A stretch of DNA of 64,000 bases, taken from NCBI RefSeq assembly GCF_020171655.1, contig NZ_JAIVAC010000001.1, positions 1,302,001-1,366,000 on the forward strand, written 5' to 3'. Shown here piece after piece: positions 36,170 to 44,542 of this stretch. Origin of the DNA: Exiguobacterium aestuarii (GTDB lineage: Bacteria > Bacillota > Bacilli > Exiguobacteriales > Exiguobacteriaceae). Position numbers and translations under genes: made by a program. Every line of letters begins with the position of its first letter. Position 1 is the first letter of the stretch. Below the pieces are notes generated by a model. It did not search any database. It was not told where the DNA came from and saw nothing but the letters and a program-made list of their open reading frames with translations.

Positions 36170-37228
36170 ATGATGACGGAACAGGCAACAAGTACGACAA
36201 AGCAATTTACGATGAACGTCTTAAACGGTCTCAGTATGGCGATTCTGATCGCCCTCATCCCGAGCGCGCTGCTCGGTGAACTCACGAAAGCTATACTCCC
36301 TTATTTTCCGTCTCTTCAATTCATATTGGATGCGACGACGATTGCGATGCGACTCCTCCCGGCCATTATCGGTCTTGCCGTCGCGATGCAGTTCGGACGA
36401 TCGATTTTAGAGGCTGGAACGATCGCCATCGCAACCTATGTCGGCAGTGGCGCCGTTCGAATTAATGAAGGTACGTTCGTGATGGCCGGAATCGGTGACG
36501 TAATCACAGCCGGTGTGACCGCTGCGATCGCTACGATTCTTGTCATGAAGCTCGCTCCCCACTTGAAGACGTATACGGTCATCGTCATGCCGATGACAGT
36601 CATTGTCGTCGCAGGGGGCATCGGTGCCTTCTTATTGACGTATATCTCACAGATCACGACATACATCGGATACCTCATCATGACGATGACGGATCTTCAA
36701 CCGGTTCTCATGGGCATCTTGATCGCGATGGCGTTCTCGCTCATCATCGTCTCGCCGATTTCGACTGTCGGAATCGCGACCGCGATTAGCCTATCAGGCG
36801 TTGCGGCTGGTGCGGCAAACCTCGGCGTCGTCGCCGCCGGGTTCGGTCTCGCCATCGCAGGGTGGCAGGCGAACGCGACCGGGACATCGATCGCCCACTT
36901 CCTCGGGTCACCGAAGATTCAAATGGCAAACTTCGTCCGACGCCCGATTATGATGCTTCCGATTTTGGCGAATGCGGCCATCCTCGGTGCGCTCGCTGGT
37001 ATATTAAGAATCGAGGGAACTCCAATCAGCGCAGGGTTTGGCGTATCTGGACTCATCGGACCGGTAAACGCGCTACATCTCATGCCGGGCGGGTTCGCCT
37101 TGTTCAACGTGCTTCTCGTGATCGTCTTGTTCGGGCTTATTCCAGTCGGGCTCGGGATTTTCTTCTATCGTGTGTTCGAACGGGCGACGCTCGTCAAATC
37201 GGACCATTACCGACTCGATTTCGAGTGA
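36170..37228 (+). CDS. Orphan PTS EIIC-like transporter (PTS_EIIC_2 family)
   Basis: The 352-residue protein has about nine hydrophobic segments and matches the EIIC-only PTS_EIIC_2 family. Marks are the N-terminal LNGLSMAILIALIPSALLGEL, the glycine-rich TYVGSGAVRINEGTFVMAGIGDVI (residues about 88-111), ISTVGIATAISLSGVAAGAANLGVVAAGFGLAIAGW, and the conserved late IEGTPISAGFGVSGLIGPVNALH. No EIIA or EIIB domain is fused or encoded nearby, so phosphorylation-coupled transport cannot be assumed; it could act as a carrier. The substrate is unknown. It lies between yusE and gcvH and is absent from that place in B. subtilis. Confidence 0.82.
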   Translation: MMTEQATSTTKQFTMNVLNGLSMAILIALIPSALLGELTKAILPYFPSLQFILDATTIAMRLLPAIIGLAVAMQFGRSILEAGTIAIATYVGSGAVRINEGTFVMAGIGDVITAGVTAAIATILVMKLAPHLKTYTVIVMPMTVIVVAGGIGAFLLTYISQITTYIGYLIMTMTDLQPVLMGILIAMAFSLIIVSPISTVGIATAISLSGVAAGAANLGVVAAGFGLAIAGWQANATGTSIAHFLGSPKIQMANFVRRPIMMLPILANAAILGALAGILRIEGTPISAGFGVSGLIGPVNALHLMPGGFALFNVLLVIVLFGLIPVGLGIFFYRVFERATLVKSDHYRLDFE

Positions 37229-37238
37229 ACATAAAAAA

Positions 37239-37272
37239 AGCCGGCTTCTCCAATTAGGAGAGGCCGGTTTTA
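37239..37272. terminator. Bidirectional terminator between the PTS EIIC gene and gcvH
   Basis: GCCGGCtTCTCC pairs with GGAGAGGCCGG; an A-tract precedes it and TTTTAC follows. Confidence 0.85.
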
Positions 37273-37273
37273 C

Positions 37274-37657
37274 TTATCCTTGAATCATCGCTTCATATTC
37301 TTCTGCAGACATGAGCTTGTCGAGGTCTGACTCTTCCGTCAACTCAACTTCGACCATCCATGCATTTTCAAACGGTGACTCGTTGACGAGTTCTGGAGAA
37401 TCGGCAAGGTCCTCGTTCACTGCTGTGATGCGTCCTGATACTGGCGCATACAACTCAGAGACCGTCTTCACTGATTCGACTGAACCGAATGGCTCGTCGA
37501 GCAAAATCGTACCGTCAACTTCTGGGAGTTCCACAAATACGATATCCCCTAGTTCGCTCTGTGCGAAATCCGTGATGCCGATGCGGGCTTTCGTTCCGTT
37601 CACTTCTACCCACTCATGTTCTTTCGAATAACGTAAATTTGCTGGTACTTTGCTCAT
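37274..37657 (-). CDS. gcvH: Glycine cleavage system H protein
   Basis: The 127-residue lipoyl carrier shuttles the aminomethyl group between the P, T and L proteins. The lipoylated lysine is in [19 protein letters not shown] (near residue 63), and the N-terminal [12 protein letters not shown] and [10 protein letters not shown] are typical. In Firmicutes GcvH also relays lipoyl groups to other complexes. Other gcv genes are not in this window. AGGGGGAA precedes the ATG. Confidence 0.96.
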   Translation of the reverse strand: MSKVPANLRYSKEHEWVEVNGTKARIGITDFAQSELGDIVFVELPEVDGTILLDEPFGSVESVKTVSELYAPVSGRITAVNEDLADSPELVNESPFENAWMVEVELTEESDLDKLMSAEEYEAMIQG

Positions 37658-37705
37658 CCTAACTTCCCCCTCAAATAAATTAGACTCACATCTGTATTAT
37701 AGCAC

Positions 37706-38059
37706 TTAGCCCCAAACGTCCGTAAAGGACTTTTCTGAAAATCCGACCGTCGTTTTTTCACCATTTGTGACGATTGGACGCTTCAAAAGCATACCATTGC
37801 TTGATAATAGCTCAAGTTGTTCGTCTTCTGATAGATTAGGTAGCTTGTCTTTGATGCCTTCGTTCCGATAGACTTGCCCGCTCGTATTGAAGAACTTCTT
37901 AAGCGGTAAGTCCGATTGTTTCCAAAGCTCGGCGAGTTCTTCTTTCGTCGGTGTCGATTCGACGATATGAACGTATGTATACTCGACGCCTTGCTCTTTC
38001 AACCATTTTTCTGCTTTTTTACACGTACTGCATGGTGGATAGCCGTATAGTGTCACCAT
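37706..38059 (-). CDS. yusI: ArsC/Spx/MgsR-family protein YusI
   Basis: The 117-residue protein has the thioredoxin-like ArsC fold with a redox pair CSTC at residues about 10-13 (GYPPCSTCKKAEKWL), and the late ALLKRPIV-like GMLLKRPIVTNG block. It lacks the RNA-polymerase-binding features that define Spx, so it groups with YusI/YffB-type proteins of unknown role. GAGGTGA precedes the ATG. It sits beside gcvH, as in B. subtilis. Confidence 0.88.
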   Translation of the reverse strand: MVTLYGYPPCSTCKKAEKWLKEQGVEYTYVHIVESTPTKEELAELWKQSDLPLKKFFNTSGQVYRNEGIKDKLPNLSEDEQLELLSSNGMLLKRPIVTNGEKTTVGFSEKSFTDVWG

Positions 38060-38106
38060 CTGTTCATCACCTCTTTCATCAATGTAGCATATCTAGAGAA
38101 ATCAAT

Positions 38107-38838
38107 TCACGTCTCAAGCAACCGTTCGATCTCTCGTTTCATCGTCGGATTGACGGAATGTCGCTCTTCCATAAAGCGAAGGATGACCGCTGCCGCCTCG
38201 CTTGACCTGCCGTATCCTAATACCCCGCCTGACAGGAAAGGAATCATCTCTGGATGTCTCGTCTCGACCCGACGTGTCGGGTTGAACGGGTCTCCTTGTC
38301 CACCGAGCGCCTTCAAGACGTTTTGAACGGCCGCGACTTGGACGAGTTCGAACCCGGCGAGCATCTCGCCCCGGCGTTCCCGAAGCAAGCCGACATATAG
38401 GTTCGTCAACGCTTCTTCATAGTAATAAGCCGTCGCTTCACGCGCGATCTCAAGACGCGGTGTCGCGAACACGTCGAGTGCTTCATCCCGTCGCCAGACG
38501 ACGCGTCCTGATGTATAGGCGATTGCTGCGAGTTCATGTACTTCAAAGACGGCGAACTCACCGTAGATGCCATCGTGATACATGATCTTATGTCCGTCTT
38601 TTGTGTTTTGAAACTGATAGTGAAGCGGCTCGACTTCAAGCCAGTCGAGTCGGTCGATAAAGCGTGCCTTCTGCCCGTCCTCGACAATTAAAAAGAAATC
38701 GAGGTCCGAATAATCATCCAACCGCTCCGTCTCTTGTCCAATCGACCCTAATGCAAGCAGCATCAGCGTCCCTTCGTGTGCGGCAACCGATTCTCCGATT
38801 CGTTCCATTCGTTCAAGCAATCTATCGCGTGTTCTCAT
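38107..38838 (-). CDS. Nucleotidyltransferase-domain protein (aminoglycoside/lincosamide-type)
   Basis: The 243-residue protein has the polymerase-beta-type active site LGSIGQETERLDDYSDLDFFLIV (residues about 30-52), with GS and the DxD metal pair. An alpha-helical C-terminal half begins near residue 125. The layout resembles lincosamide or streptomycin nucleotidyltransferases and their uncharacterised relatives. Whether it modifies an antibiotic is not clear. It lies between yusI and fadE, where B. subtilis has none, so it is probably a lineage-specific insertion. AGGGGGAG precedes the ATG. Confidence 0.68.
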   Translation of the reverse strand: MRTRDRLLERMERIGESVAAHEGTLMLLALGSIGQETERLDDYSDLDFFLIVEDGQKARFIDRLDWLEVEPLHYQFQNTKDGHKIMYHDGIYGEFAVFEVHELAAIAYTSGRVVWRRDEALDVFATPRLEIAREATAYYYEEALTNLYVGLLRERRGEMLAGFELVQVAAVQNVLKALGGQGDPFNPTRRVETRHPEMIPFLSGGVLGYGRSSEAAAVILRFMEERHSVNPTMKREIERLLET

Positions 38839-38875
38839 CGTCTCTCCCCCTCGTTTCTATTGTACGTGGCAGAGG

Positions 38876-38917
38876 TCAAAAAAAGAAAGGGCCGACCGCG
38901 TCCGGTCCACCCTTTCT
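38876..38917 (-). terminator. Terminator at the end of the fad operon
   Basis: AGAAAGGG pairs with CCCTTTCT, enclosing a GACCG/CGGTC inner stem, and the minus strand continues with TTTTTTTGACC. Confidence 0.88.
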
Positions 38918-38927
38918 GTCGATTGGA

Positions 38928-40712
38928 TTACACGATAAACTTGTTCGCTTTGATGAGGCTCGCAGCGACTTCACGCTTCGTCCCGATCACATTGATCGGC
39001 TGGTAGCGGCTGAACTTCTTCATTGCCGAGAGAAGCATGCGCTGCTCGTCACCAGACGCCGCTGCATACAATACCTCTTTCGCCATGAGTTCGACTTGTT
39101 TGAACACTTGCTCCGCAAAGATTTCTGTGTAGCGGACTTTGAGCGTGTTTTTCTCTTCGCCTGTGCGTGCGATCGCCTTGTCTGTACGAGCGATGGCTGC
39201 TTCAAGCGCATAGATAGCACTGATCATGTCTGCAATCTTCGCCAAGATTTCTTGTTCGTTTTGAAGGTCTTGTTGATACTTCTGAACCGCTGTACCTGCG
39301 ACCATCAAGTTGATCTTCTTCATGTTCGAAAGGAGCATCTTCTCGCGTGCGAGTGGTGAGCCGTCCAATTCTTGCGGCATGTAGCTCATGAGCTCTTTTT
39401 GAAGTTTTTGTGCTTCTGCGAGGAGCGGCAATTCACCTTTCATCGCTTTCTTGAGAAGTGTACTCGGAACGATCAAACGGTTGATTTCGTTCGTTCCTTC
39501 GAAGATACGGTTGATGCGTGAATCACGATAGAGGTTTTCGACTTCATACTCTGCCATGAATCCGTATCCACCATGGATTTGGACCGCTTCGTCGACAACG
39601 TAGTCAAACGTTTCAGAAGCGAATACTTTGTTGAGTGAGCATTCGATCGCATATTCAGCAATCGCTTGTGCTACTTTTGATCCGTCGCGCATATTCTCGT
39701 CACCAAGTGCATCCAAGCTATCTTGGAACAAGCCGCCCGTGCGATACACTGAGCTTTCCATCGCATAGATGTTCGCTGCCATCGTTGCCAATTTCTCTTG
39801 GATGAGCGGGAATTGGCTGATCGGTGTCTTGAACTGTTTGCGCTCGTTCGAATATTGTACCGAGAGGTCGAACGCACGTTTTGAAGACCCAACTGCTCCG
39901 ACTGCAAGTTTGTAACGACCGACGTTCAAGATGTTGAAGGCGATGACGTGACCTTTTCCGATTTCACCGAGAAGGTTGTCGACTGGTACTTCGACGTCTT
40001 CAAGGATGAGCGTACGTGTCGACGACCCCTTGATTCCCATCTTCTGCTCTTCTGCGCCAGTCGAGACTCCTTTGAAGTCACGCTCGACGATGAAGGCACT
40101 GAACTTGTCGCCATCGATTTTCGCGTAGACGACGAAGACGTTCGCGAAGCCAGCGTTTGTGATCCATTGTTTCTCACCGTTCAACACGTAGTGCGTGCCC
40201 GCCTCGTTCAAGACAGCCGTCGTTTTCGCACCGAGAGCGTCCGACCCTGAGCCTGGCTCAGTGAGCGCGTAAGCCGCGATCCATTCGCCTGTCGCGAGTT
40301 TTGGCAAGTACTTGTGTTTTTGCTCTTCTGATCCGAAGAAGACGATCGGGAGTGTCCCGATTCCGACGTGTGCGCCGTAGCTGAGTGCGAACGAACGAGC
40401 TTTCGCGAAACGCTCCGTGATGATCGAAGAAGAGATTTTATCAAGTTGATAGCCGCCGTACTCTTCAGGAACGTCTGCTCCGAGGAGACCGAGCTCGCCC
40501 GCTTCTTTCAACAATTCGACAGAGAGGTCGAACTCGTGTTTCTCGATGCGCTCGAGAACCGGCATGACGCGGTCATCGACGAATCCTGCCGTCGTGTCCC
40601 CAATCATCTTATGCTCATCTGAGAAATCCTCTGGTGTGAAGAGACGCTCTGCGTCGAGTGCGTCAATGACAAAGCTACCGCCTTTAATCAATTCATGTTC
40701 TGTACGTTCCAT
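38928..40712 (-). CDS. fadE: Acyl-CoA dehydrogenase FadE
   Basis: The 594-residue enzyme carries out the first oxidation of fatty acyl-CoA. It is longer than classic acyl-CoA dehydrogenases, with a C-terminal extension of about 190 residues, as in B. subtilis FadE (YusJ). Signatures are AYALTEPGSGSDALGAKTTA (residues about 160-179), QWITNAGFANVFVVYAK and the catalytic region QIHGGYGFMAEYEVENLYRDSRINRIFEGTNEINRL. The start at 40712 follows AAGGGGG by eight bases. It is the last gene of fadN-fadA-fadE, with 13 bases to fadA. Confidence 0.95.
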   Translation of the reverse strand: MERTEHELIKGGSFVIDALDAERLFTPEDFSDEHKMIGDTTAGFVDDRVMPVLERIEKHEFDLSVELLKEAGELGLLGADVPEEYGGYQLDKISSSIITERFAKARSFALSYGAHVGIGTLPIVFFGSEEQKHKYLPKLATGEWIAAYALTEPGSGSDALGAKTTAVLNEAGTHYVLNGEKQWITNAGFANVFVVYAKIDGDKFSAFIVERDFKGVSTGAEEQKMGIKGSSTRTLILEDVEVPVDNLLGEIGKGHVIAFNILNVGRYKLAVGAVGSSKRAFDLSVQYSNERKQFKTPISQFPLIQEKLATMAANIYAMESSVYRTGGLFQDSLDALGDENMRDGSKVAQAIAEYAIECSLNKVFASETFDYVVDEAVQIHGGYGFMAEYEVENLYRDSRINRIFEGTNEINRLIVPSTLLKKAMKGELPLLAEAQKLQKELMSYMPQELDGSPLAREKMLLSNMKKINLMVAGTAVQKYQQDLQNEQEILAKIADMISAIYALEAAIARTDKAIARTGEEKNTLKVRYTEIFAEQVFKQVELMAKEVLYAAASGDEQRMLLSAMKKFSRYQPINVIGTKREVAASLIKANKFIV

Positions 40713-40725
40713 ATCCGATTCCCCC

Positions 40726-41898
40726 TTAAAGTAATTCGAAGACACCAGCCGCGCCCATTCCGCCGCCGATACACATCGTGACAACCCCATACTTCTCATT
40801 GCGTCGTTTCATCTCATGCAAGATCGAGACAGAAAGTTTTGCTCCTGTACATCCGAGTGGGTGACCGAGGGCGATAGCGCCACCGTTCACGTTCACTTTC
40901 GATGGATCGATTCCGAGTTCACGGATGACACCGAGTGATTGGCTCGCGAACGCTTCGTTCAACTCGAACAATCCGACTTCTTCTAACTTCACGCCAGCCA
41001 TTTCGAGTGCTTTTGGAATGGCGACGACTGGACCGATCCCCATCACTTCCGGACGGACACCGCCGACTGCGAACGAGAGGAACTTCGCCATCGGTTGTAA
41101 CCCTTGGCGTTCTGCTTCTTCACGGTCCATGACGAGGACAGCTGCCGCTCCGTCTGACACTTGTGAGGCGTTACCCGCCGTGACCGAACCTTTGATTTTG
41201 AAAGCTGGGCGAAGTTTACCGAGCGCTTCGATTGTCGAATCGGCACGGACACCTTCGTCATGCTTCACGACTTTCTCTACTTCCGCGACTTTACCGTCTT
41301 CACCGAGCACGTGCTCGATGACCGTCACAGGAGCGATTTCTTCCTGGAACTTGCCACCCGCGATGGCTGCCGCCGCTTTTTGATGACTGTTGATAGCGAA
41401 CGCATCTTGGTCTTCGCGCGAGATGTTATATTCGGCCGCGACACGCTCTGCCGTATGACCCATGCTCATGTAGTACTCAGGTGCCGTCTCCATGATGTGT
41501 GGGTTTGGACGGATGACATGCCCACCCATCGGTACTTGGCTCATCGACTCCATACCGCCGGCGATGATTGCCGTTGCTTGACCGATCATGATTTTTGCCG
41601 CCGCATCTGCGATGGCTTGAAGACCTGACGAGCAGTAGCGGTTGATGGTGATCGCTGGAACTTCGTGCGACAGTCCCCCCCGGACCGCCGCATAGCGAGC
41701 GATGTTCATCCCTTGCTCCGCTTCTGGCATCGCACAACCCATGATGACGTCATCAATCGGGCCTTTATATCCTGAACGCTCAAGCGTTGCCTTGATGGCA
41801 TATCCCGCGAGCTCGTCCGAACGAACGTTACGGAACGAACCGCGTTTTGCTTTTCCGACCGGCGTCCGTGCGCCGGCTACGATGACTGCTTCCCTCAT
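40726..41898 (-). CDS. fadA: Acetyl-CoA C-acyltransferase (3-ketoacyl-CoA thiolase) FadA
   Basis: The 390-residue thiolase cleaves 3-ketoacyl-CoA in the last step of beta-oxidation. The acylated Cys is in INRYCSSGLQAIADAA (near residue 88), the NEAFA motif is LFELNEAFASQSLGV, the catalytic His lies in GGAIALGHPLGCTGAK, and the second Cys is in VTMCIGGGMGAAG near the end. AAAGGGGGA precedes the ATG. It is 18 bases downstream of fadN. Confidence 0.97.
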   Translation of the reverse strand: MREAVIVAGARTPVGKAKRGSFRNVRSDELAGYAIKATLERSGYKGPIDDVIMGCAMPEAEQGMNIARYAAVRGGLSHEVPAITINRYCSSGLQAIADAAAKIMIGQATAIIAGGMESMSQVPMGGHVIRPNPHIMETAPEYYMSMGHTAERVAAEYNISREDQDAFAINSHQKAAAAIAGGKFQEEIAPVTVIEHVLGEDGKVAEVEKVVKHDEGVRADSTIEALGKLRPAFKIKGSVTAGNASQVSDGAAAVLVMDREEAERQGLQPMAKFLSFAVGGVRPEVMGIGPVVAIPKALEMAGVKLEEVGLFELNEAFASQSLGVIRELGIDPSKVNVNGGAIALGHPLGCTGAKLSVSILHEMKRRNEKYGVVTMCIGGGMGAAGVFELL

Positions 41899-41916
41899 CT
41901 GTTATGTCCCCCTTTA

Positions 41917-44328
41917 TCAGTTCCGTAGTGGTTTGCCTTTCACGAGCATATGTTGCATCCGTTGTTGTGACTTCGGCTCCCCGATGAGGCTCAAGAAGGC
42001 TTCACGCTCGATGTCGAGGAAGTACTGTTCGTCGACGAGCGTACCGTATGCCAAATCGCCACCACTGATGACATGTGCGAGTTTCTTCGCAATCTTCAAA
42101 TCATGCTCTGAAATATAACCGCCGTAGAACATTTCGTACGCCGCGAGTTCAAGCGTCGCTTTACCCGTTTGACCGACGACTGGTAACTTCTCACGAACCG
42201 GTGCCGTATATCCATCGGCAAGTTCGAGTACCGTCTGTTTCGCATCGAACGTCAAGTGATCACGGTTCATCGAGATCCCGTCGACCGCACGGTGGTAACC
42301 GAGTGTCTTCGCATCAAATGCCGACTTCGATACTTTCGCCATCGCGATGTTCTCGAACGTCTGTTGCGCCGCCTTCTCGATGTTTTGCATCGATTTTGGC
42401 GTCTGTTCGAGGAGACGACGATACGTGTTGACGTTTCCGCCCCCACCTGGGATAAGACCGACACCGACTTCGACGAGACCCATATATGTCTCAAGCGCGG
42501 CTTGCATACGTGCTGCCGGTAAGCTAATTTCCGTTCCGCCACCAAGCGTCATGCCGTATGGTGCGGCGACGACCGGACGACTTGAATAACGAATCTTTTG
42601 AACGACTTGTTGGAACTTGTTGATGATCCAATCGAGTTCGAACCAGTTTTCGTCTTCTGCTTCCATGAGCATCATCGCAAGGTTTGCGCCGACACAGAAG
42701 TTCTTGCCGTCGTTCGCGAGGACCATTCCTTTGAAATCTTGCTCGACACGGTCAATCGACTGTTCGATCATCTGCATGATGTCGACACCGATCGCGTTGT
42801 TTGGTGATGTGAATTCGAGTGCGACGACGTCATCGCCGATATCGACGAGGCGTGCCCCACCGTTTTCTAAGATGATGCCGTTTGATTTTGCGAGTGGCTT
42901 GAGTTTCAATTCTTTCGGGTTGACGGTCTTCTCGACATACGCCTTCGACGCTTTATCGTAATACTGGTCTCCCTTATAGAATGACGTGTTACCTGCAGCA
43001 AGCATCTCATCGATCCATGCCGGGACGTCGTAGCCTTCCGCTTTCATACGTTCGACTGATTTTTCAACACCGAGGGCATCCCACATCTCGAACGGTCCGA
43101 ATTTCCAACCGAAGCCCCACTTCATCGCATCGTCAATCGCAACGATTGTGTCTGCAATCTCACCAGTAAGACGTGCCGAGTAAGCGAGCGTCTTCGCCGT
43201 GATTGGCCAGAGCAGTTGTCCGACGCGACCTTTGTTCAAGATGGCACCTTTCAACTTCGCTTTCGAACCAGGAAGTGATTTGATTTGATCAAGTTCAGGA
43301 CCTGTAATCGCTTTCAATTGTTCGTATTCGAACGTCTGAAGATTCAATTCCTGAATGACCTTTCCTTCTTTCTTATAGAAGCCTTGACCGGCCTTTTGTC
43401 CGATCCAACCTTTTTCCACGAGTTGCTTCATTTCTGAAGGGACGTCGAACGTGTCCTTCTCTTCCCCAGCTTCGAGCGTCTCGTAGACGTTACCCGCCAC
43501 GTGGACGAACGTGTCGATTCCGACGACATCGAGTGTGCGGAACGTCGCAGATTTCGGACGACCGATGAGTGGACCTGTGATCGAATCCATCTCTCCGATT
43601 GACGCGTTTTGCTTGAGCATCTCTTCGAACGTGACGAGGAGACCGTATGTCCCGATGCGGTTACCGATGAAGTTCGGCGTGTCTTTGGCTTCGACGACAC
43701 CTTTCCCGAGTCGGTCTTCCGCGAAGCGTGACATGAAGTCGATGACCGGGCGTGCTGTCTTCTCCGTCGGGATGAGTTCGAGCAACTTCAAGTAGCGCGG
43801 TGGGTTGAAGAAGTGCGTTCCGAGGAAGCGTGATTTCAATCCTTCTGGAAGGGCACTTGCCATCGCTTCGATGGAGATCCCTGACGTGTTCGAGCTAAGG
43901 ATCGCATCTTCACGGATGTAAGGTGCGATCTTCTCGAAGAGCTGTTGCTTCACATCGAGGCGCTCGACGACGACTTCGATGACCCAGTCCGCTTCTTTCA
44001 AACGCTCTAAATCATCTTCTAAGTTCCCGACTTCGATGAAGTTGAGATGGTCGGCTGTCGCAAGTGGTGCCGGATTTTGTTTCAATAGCTTCTGACGGTT
44101 TTCTGAGGCGATGCGATTTCGTACTTCTGGTGACTCGAGCGTCAACCCTTTCGCTTCCTCTTTTGCTGTCAATTCACGTGGTACGATGTCGAGCATGAGC
44201 GAACGAATCCCCGCGTTCGCCAAGTGAGCCGCAATCCCCGCCCCCATTACTCCTGAACCGATGACGACCGCAAAACGAATTGAGTTCGTCAAACGGAGGT
44301 CGGTTGATTGTTCGATGTGACTCGTCAT
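41917..44328 (-). CDS. fadN: 3-hydroxyacyl-CoA dehydrogenase/enoyl-CoA hydratase FadN
   Basis: The 803-residue fusion has an N-terminal 3-hydroxyacyl-CoA dehydrogenase (NAD motif VIGSGVMGAGIAAHLANAG, residues about 22-40; SSNTSGISIE and GTHFFNPPRYLKLLELI follow). Its C-terminal half (from about residue 480) is an enoyl-CoA hydratase/isomerase: NAIGVDIMQMIEQSIDRVEQDFKG, FCVGANLAMM and LGGGTEISLPAARMQA. The order of the domains is the reverse of E. coli FadB and matches B. subtilis FadN. AGGGGGGAA precedes the ATG. Expression is probably controlled by a FadR-type repressor, since operator-like palindromes cover the promoter. Confidence 0.96.
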   Translation of the reverse strand: MTSHIEQSTDLRLTNSIRFAVVIGSGVMGAGIAAHLANAGIRSLMLDIVPRELTAKEEAKGLTLESPEVRNRIASENRQKLLKQNPAPLATADHLNFIEVGNLEDDLERLKEADWVIEVVVERLDVKQQLFEKIAPYIREDAILSSNTSGISIEAMASALPEGLKSRFLGTHFFNPPRYLKLLELIPTEKTARPVIDFMSRFAEDRLGKGVVEAKDTPNFIGNRIGTYGLLVTFEEMLKQNASIGEMDSITGPLIGRPKSATFRTLDVVGIDTFVHVAGNVYETLEAGEEKDTFDVPSEMKQLVEKGWIGQKAGQGFYKKEGKVIQELNLQTFEYEQLKAITGPELDQIKSLPGSKAKLKGAILNKGRVGQLLWPITAKTLAYSARLTGEIADTIVAIDDAMKWGFGWKFGPFEMWDALGVEKSVERMKAEGYDVPAWIDEMLAAGNTSFYKGDQYYDKASKAYVEKTVNPKELKLKPLAKSNGIILENGGARLVDIGDDVVALEFTSPNNAIGVDIMQMIEQSIDRVEQDFKGMVLANDGKNFCVGANLAMMLMEAEDENWFELDWIINKFQQVVQKIRYSSRPVVAAPYGMTLGGGTEISLPAARMQAALETYMGLVEVGVGLIPGGGGNVNTYRRLLEQTPKSMQNIEKAAQQTFENIAMAKVSKSAFDAKTLGYHRAVDGISMNRDHLTFDAKQTVLELADGYTAPVREKLPVVGQTGKATLELAAYEMFYGGYISEHDLKIAKKLAHVISGGDLAYGTLVDEQYFLDIEREAFLSLIGEPKSQQRMQHMLVKGKPLRN

Positions 44329-44350
44329 AGTGTTCCCCCCTAAAATGAGA

Positions 44351-44366
44351 ATGAATAGTGATTCAT
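44351..44366. promoter_or_regulatory. Second FadR-like palindrome in the fad leader
   Basis: ATGAAT-AGTG-ATTCAT lies between the fadN promoter and its ribosome site. It resembles the better operator at 44,418-44,435 and could be an additional binding site. Confidence 0.45.
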
Positions 44367-44411
44367 TTCACGCGTAAAAAAAATCGCAATCACCATCGTG
44401 TTTACTCTTCT

Positions 44412-44440
44412 ATCATAAATGAATGAACATTCATTCGCAA
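44412..44440 (-). promoter_or_regulatory. fad operon promoter with FadR-type operator in the spacer
   Basis: On the minus strand TTGCGA (44440-44435) and TATGAT (44417-44412) are spaced by 17 bases. The spacer is almost wholly a perfect palindrome AATGAATGAACATTCATT (44418-44435), which agrees with the known TetR-type FadR operator pattern of Bacilli (TGAATGANNANTCATTCA-like). Long-chain acyl-CoA would release the repressor. The fadR gene is not in this window. Confidence 0.82.
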
Positions 44441-44542
44441 GCGTTCATTTTTCAATTTCATTCCATTTTTTGATTGAACGATTAGTTTTCAATCGATGTG
44501 GTATAGACAAAAAGAGTCAAATTTAGAAAGGGGAATGTACGC

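Noticed and set aside
44460-44542. SigB promoter of the SDR gene
   Set aside because: The best pair, GATTAG and TGGTAT with 13 bases between, matches GTTTAA and GGGTAT poorly; not listed as a feature.
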